NCBI GenBank assembly: GCA_019242465.1
Contig: JAFAVL010000101.1
Coordinates: forward strand, 1-6,677
Reading direction: 5' to 3'
From: Chroococcidiopsidaceae cyanobacterium CP_BM_RX_35
Lineage (GTDB): Bacteria > Cyanobacteriota > Cyanobacteriia > Cyanobacteriales > Chroococcidiopsidaceae
DNA length: 6,677 nt
In this document: piece after piece, positions 6,061-6,677 of the stretch
Position numbering within the stretch: the stretch's first letter is position 1
Layout: each line of letters begins with the position of its first letter
Translations under genes and position numbers: made by a program
The notes under the pieces: model-generated
What the model was told of the DNA's origin: nothing
The model's input: only the letters and a program-made list of their open reading frames with translations
Databases searched by the model: none

Positions 6061-6345
6061 GGTAGTGATAGGAAGGAAGCAGTGGTGAGGCTCAAATCCT
6101 GTCTAGCTCTGCATTGTAATCATGAATGAAGTACCAAACGCTCCAACAAGATTGTTCAGCTTTTTGGAGAATGATAGGCTTTCTCTTACTAATCGAGAAA
6201 CGCTTTGTCTAAAGGTATTATTCAGCCGTTCAATATGATTAGTTAGACCCGTTTCTTTACCGACAGCTCGATGACGTTCATTGGGAATAACTGTTTTGTA
6301 AGCTTGCCAAAAATCTGTATAGACAAAGGCACATTGTTGATCATT
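6061..6345 (-). mobile_element. Truncated IS1-family element, 3' part only
   Basis: The transposase remnant points to IS1. GGTAGTGATAGG at 6061 looks like an IS1 terminus, since these start GGT(A/G)(A/G)TGA-like. The other terminus is missing: similarity stops at about 6340-6350, where a different gene begins. Roughly two thirds of a normal IS1 is gone. No 8-9 bp target duplication can be tested with one end lost. Confidence 0.6.
6092..6342 (-). pseudogene. IS1-family transposase remnant, C-terminal part, frameshifted
   Basis: From the inner boundary the minus strand reads QQCAFVYTDFWQAY, then IPNERHRAVGKETGLTNHIERLNNT, then RQSVSRLVRESLSFSKKLNN. This is the C-terminal half of IS1-type DDE transposases, with the second D in YTDFW and the E of HIERLNN. 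After VGA the frame breaks. The expected WYFIHDYNAEL is found in the neighbouring frame from TGG at 6136-6134, and that frame ends at TGA 6094-6092. One base is missing at about 6137-6138. With no N-terminal half and no start, it cannot make a working enzyme. Confidence 0.85.
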
Positions 6346-6558
6346 GGTAACAAGTTAAGGCTGCATGAACTCGTTGCCAAGCGCCAAGCCCTGTTGCTAT
6401 CCAAGGCGGAACACGCCGAACTGATGCAACTGGGCGATCGGATTGAACAACTTGACGCAGAGCGCATCGAACATTTAGCAGCATTGGCAAAATTACGACA
6501 GCGATCGTTGACCGAAATCATGCAAGATTTAGGCATTCAACCGCCTACTTGTGTCTGA
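6346..6558 (+). pseudogene. 3' stump of a small helical cyanobacterial gene upstream of an HNH gene
   Basis: The frame reads LHELVAKRQALLLSKAEHAEL, then QLGDRIEQLDAERIEHLAALAKLR, then SLTEIMQDLGIQPP to TGA 6558. I recognise this as the C-terminal two helices of a small cyanobacterial hypothetical family that often stands next to an HNH gene. The 5' part is absent. Upstream the same frame stays open to ATG 6271, but that stretch is antisense to the IS1 transposase, so a chimeric 95-aa product would be accidental. The native start does not reappear on the far side of the IS1 fragment (6045-6060), so a deletion took place as well as an insertion. In related small proteins the N-terminus is often antitoxin-like, but that cannot be judged here. 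Confidence 0.6.
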
Positions 6559-6677
6559 GCAGCGTGTAACGCTCGAACAGCGGCGGTTAGTGGTCGAGAG
6601 AGCTAAAGGTTGTTGTGAATATTGCGTGAGCCAAATGAAATTTGCGACGCAATCCGTTTCATCGACTCTCCACGAAT
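6551..6677 (+). CDS. HNH endonuclease-like protein, N-terminal 42 residues
   Basis: A GTG at 6551 overlaps the preceding stump's stop by 8 bases, suggesting translational coupling. The visible product, SEQRVTLEQRRLVVERAKG then CCEYCVSQMKFATQS, matches the start of a widespread cyanobacterial HNH family. In that family a CCEYC zinc knuckle and a '(K/R)F..QSFS(V/I)EH' stretch lead into the catalytic His. Such proteins nick or cut DNA using a metal bound by the HNH fold. Here the residues after QS read VSSTLHE rather than FSVEHI, so the expected His is not where I look for it. This could be a real difference or a small indel. The gene leaves the window, so the rest is unseen. Confidence 0.65.
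   Translation, partial: MSEQRVTLEQRRLVVERAKGCCEYCVSQMKFATQSVSSTLHE

Noticed and set aside
6271..6558. A 95-aa plus-strand gene
   Set aside because: Its first 25 codons are antisense to the IS1 transposase remnant; only the part after about 6346 is real coding sequence, so it is called a stump.

Overview
The window looks cyanobacterial, probably a filamentous or multicellular genome. The base composition and codon use are balanced, and there is a HIP1 octamer (GCGATCGC, 3631-3638) with near-HIP1 GCGATCG words at the right end. The gene families are ones I associate with cyanobacterial accessory DNA. I see no core housekeeping gene, rRNA, tRNA or CRISPR array. The mix of transposon remains, a phage-type ssDNA-annealing protein, a small repressor and orphan DUF genes suggests a plasmid or an accessory chromosomal island.

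Left part (1-1791). A minus-strand gene runs off the left edge. Its first 79 residues resemble the short helical N-terminal module of cyanobacterial CHAT/TPR proteins. Then comes a complete IS256-family element (about 397-1791) with 26-bp imperfect inverted ends and an intact DDE triad. Its transposase is cut by an in-frame TGA 33 codons before the natural stop. The element has replaced the 3' end of the next minus-strand gene.

Centre (1731-3733). A minus-strand set of three genes (a 70-aa acidic protein, a RecT/Bet-like annealing protein and a winged-helix-like protein cut by the IS) diverges from a plus-strand gene for a 68-aa ribbon-helix-helix (RHH) DNA-binding protein. A perfect 20-bp palindrome fills the -10/-35 spacer of the minus-strand promoter. 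Two related copies flank the RHH gene, one just before its ribosome binding site and one just after its stop. I read this as a self-contained regulatory switch in which the RHH protein represses the recombination operon and itself. This is the most interesting system in the window. The operon leader also carries a strong hairpin and a terminator that points the other way.

Right part (3734-6677). After a terminator come two plus-strand genes, a DUF6880-like alpha-helical protein and a DUF6155 protein. Next is a decayed IS1-family fragment on the minus strand with a one-base frameshift. It abuts the 3' stump of a small helical gene. That stump overlaps the start of an HNH-endonuclease-like gene that leaves the window on the right.
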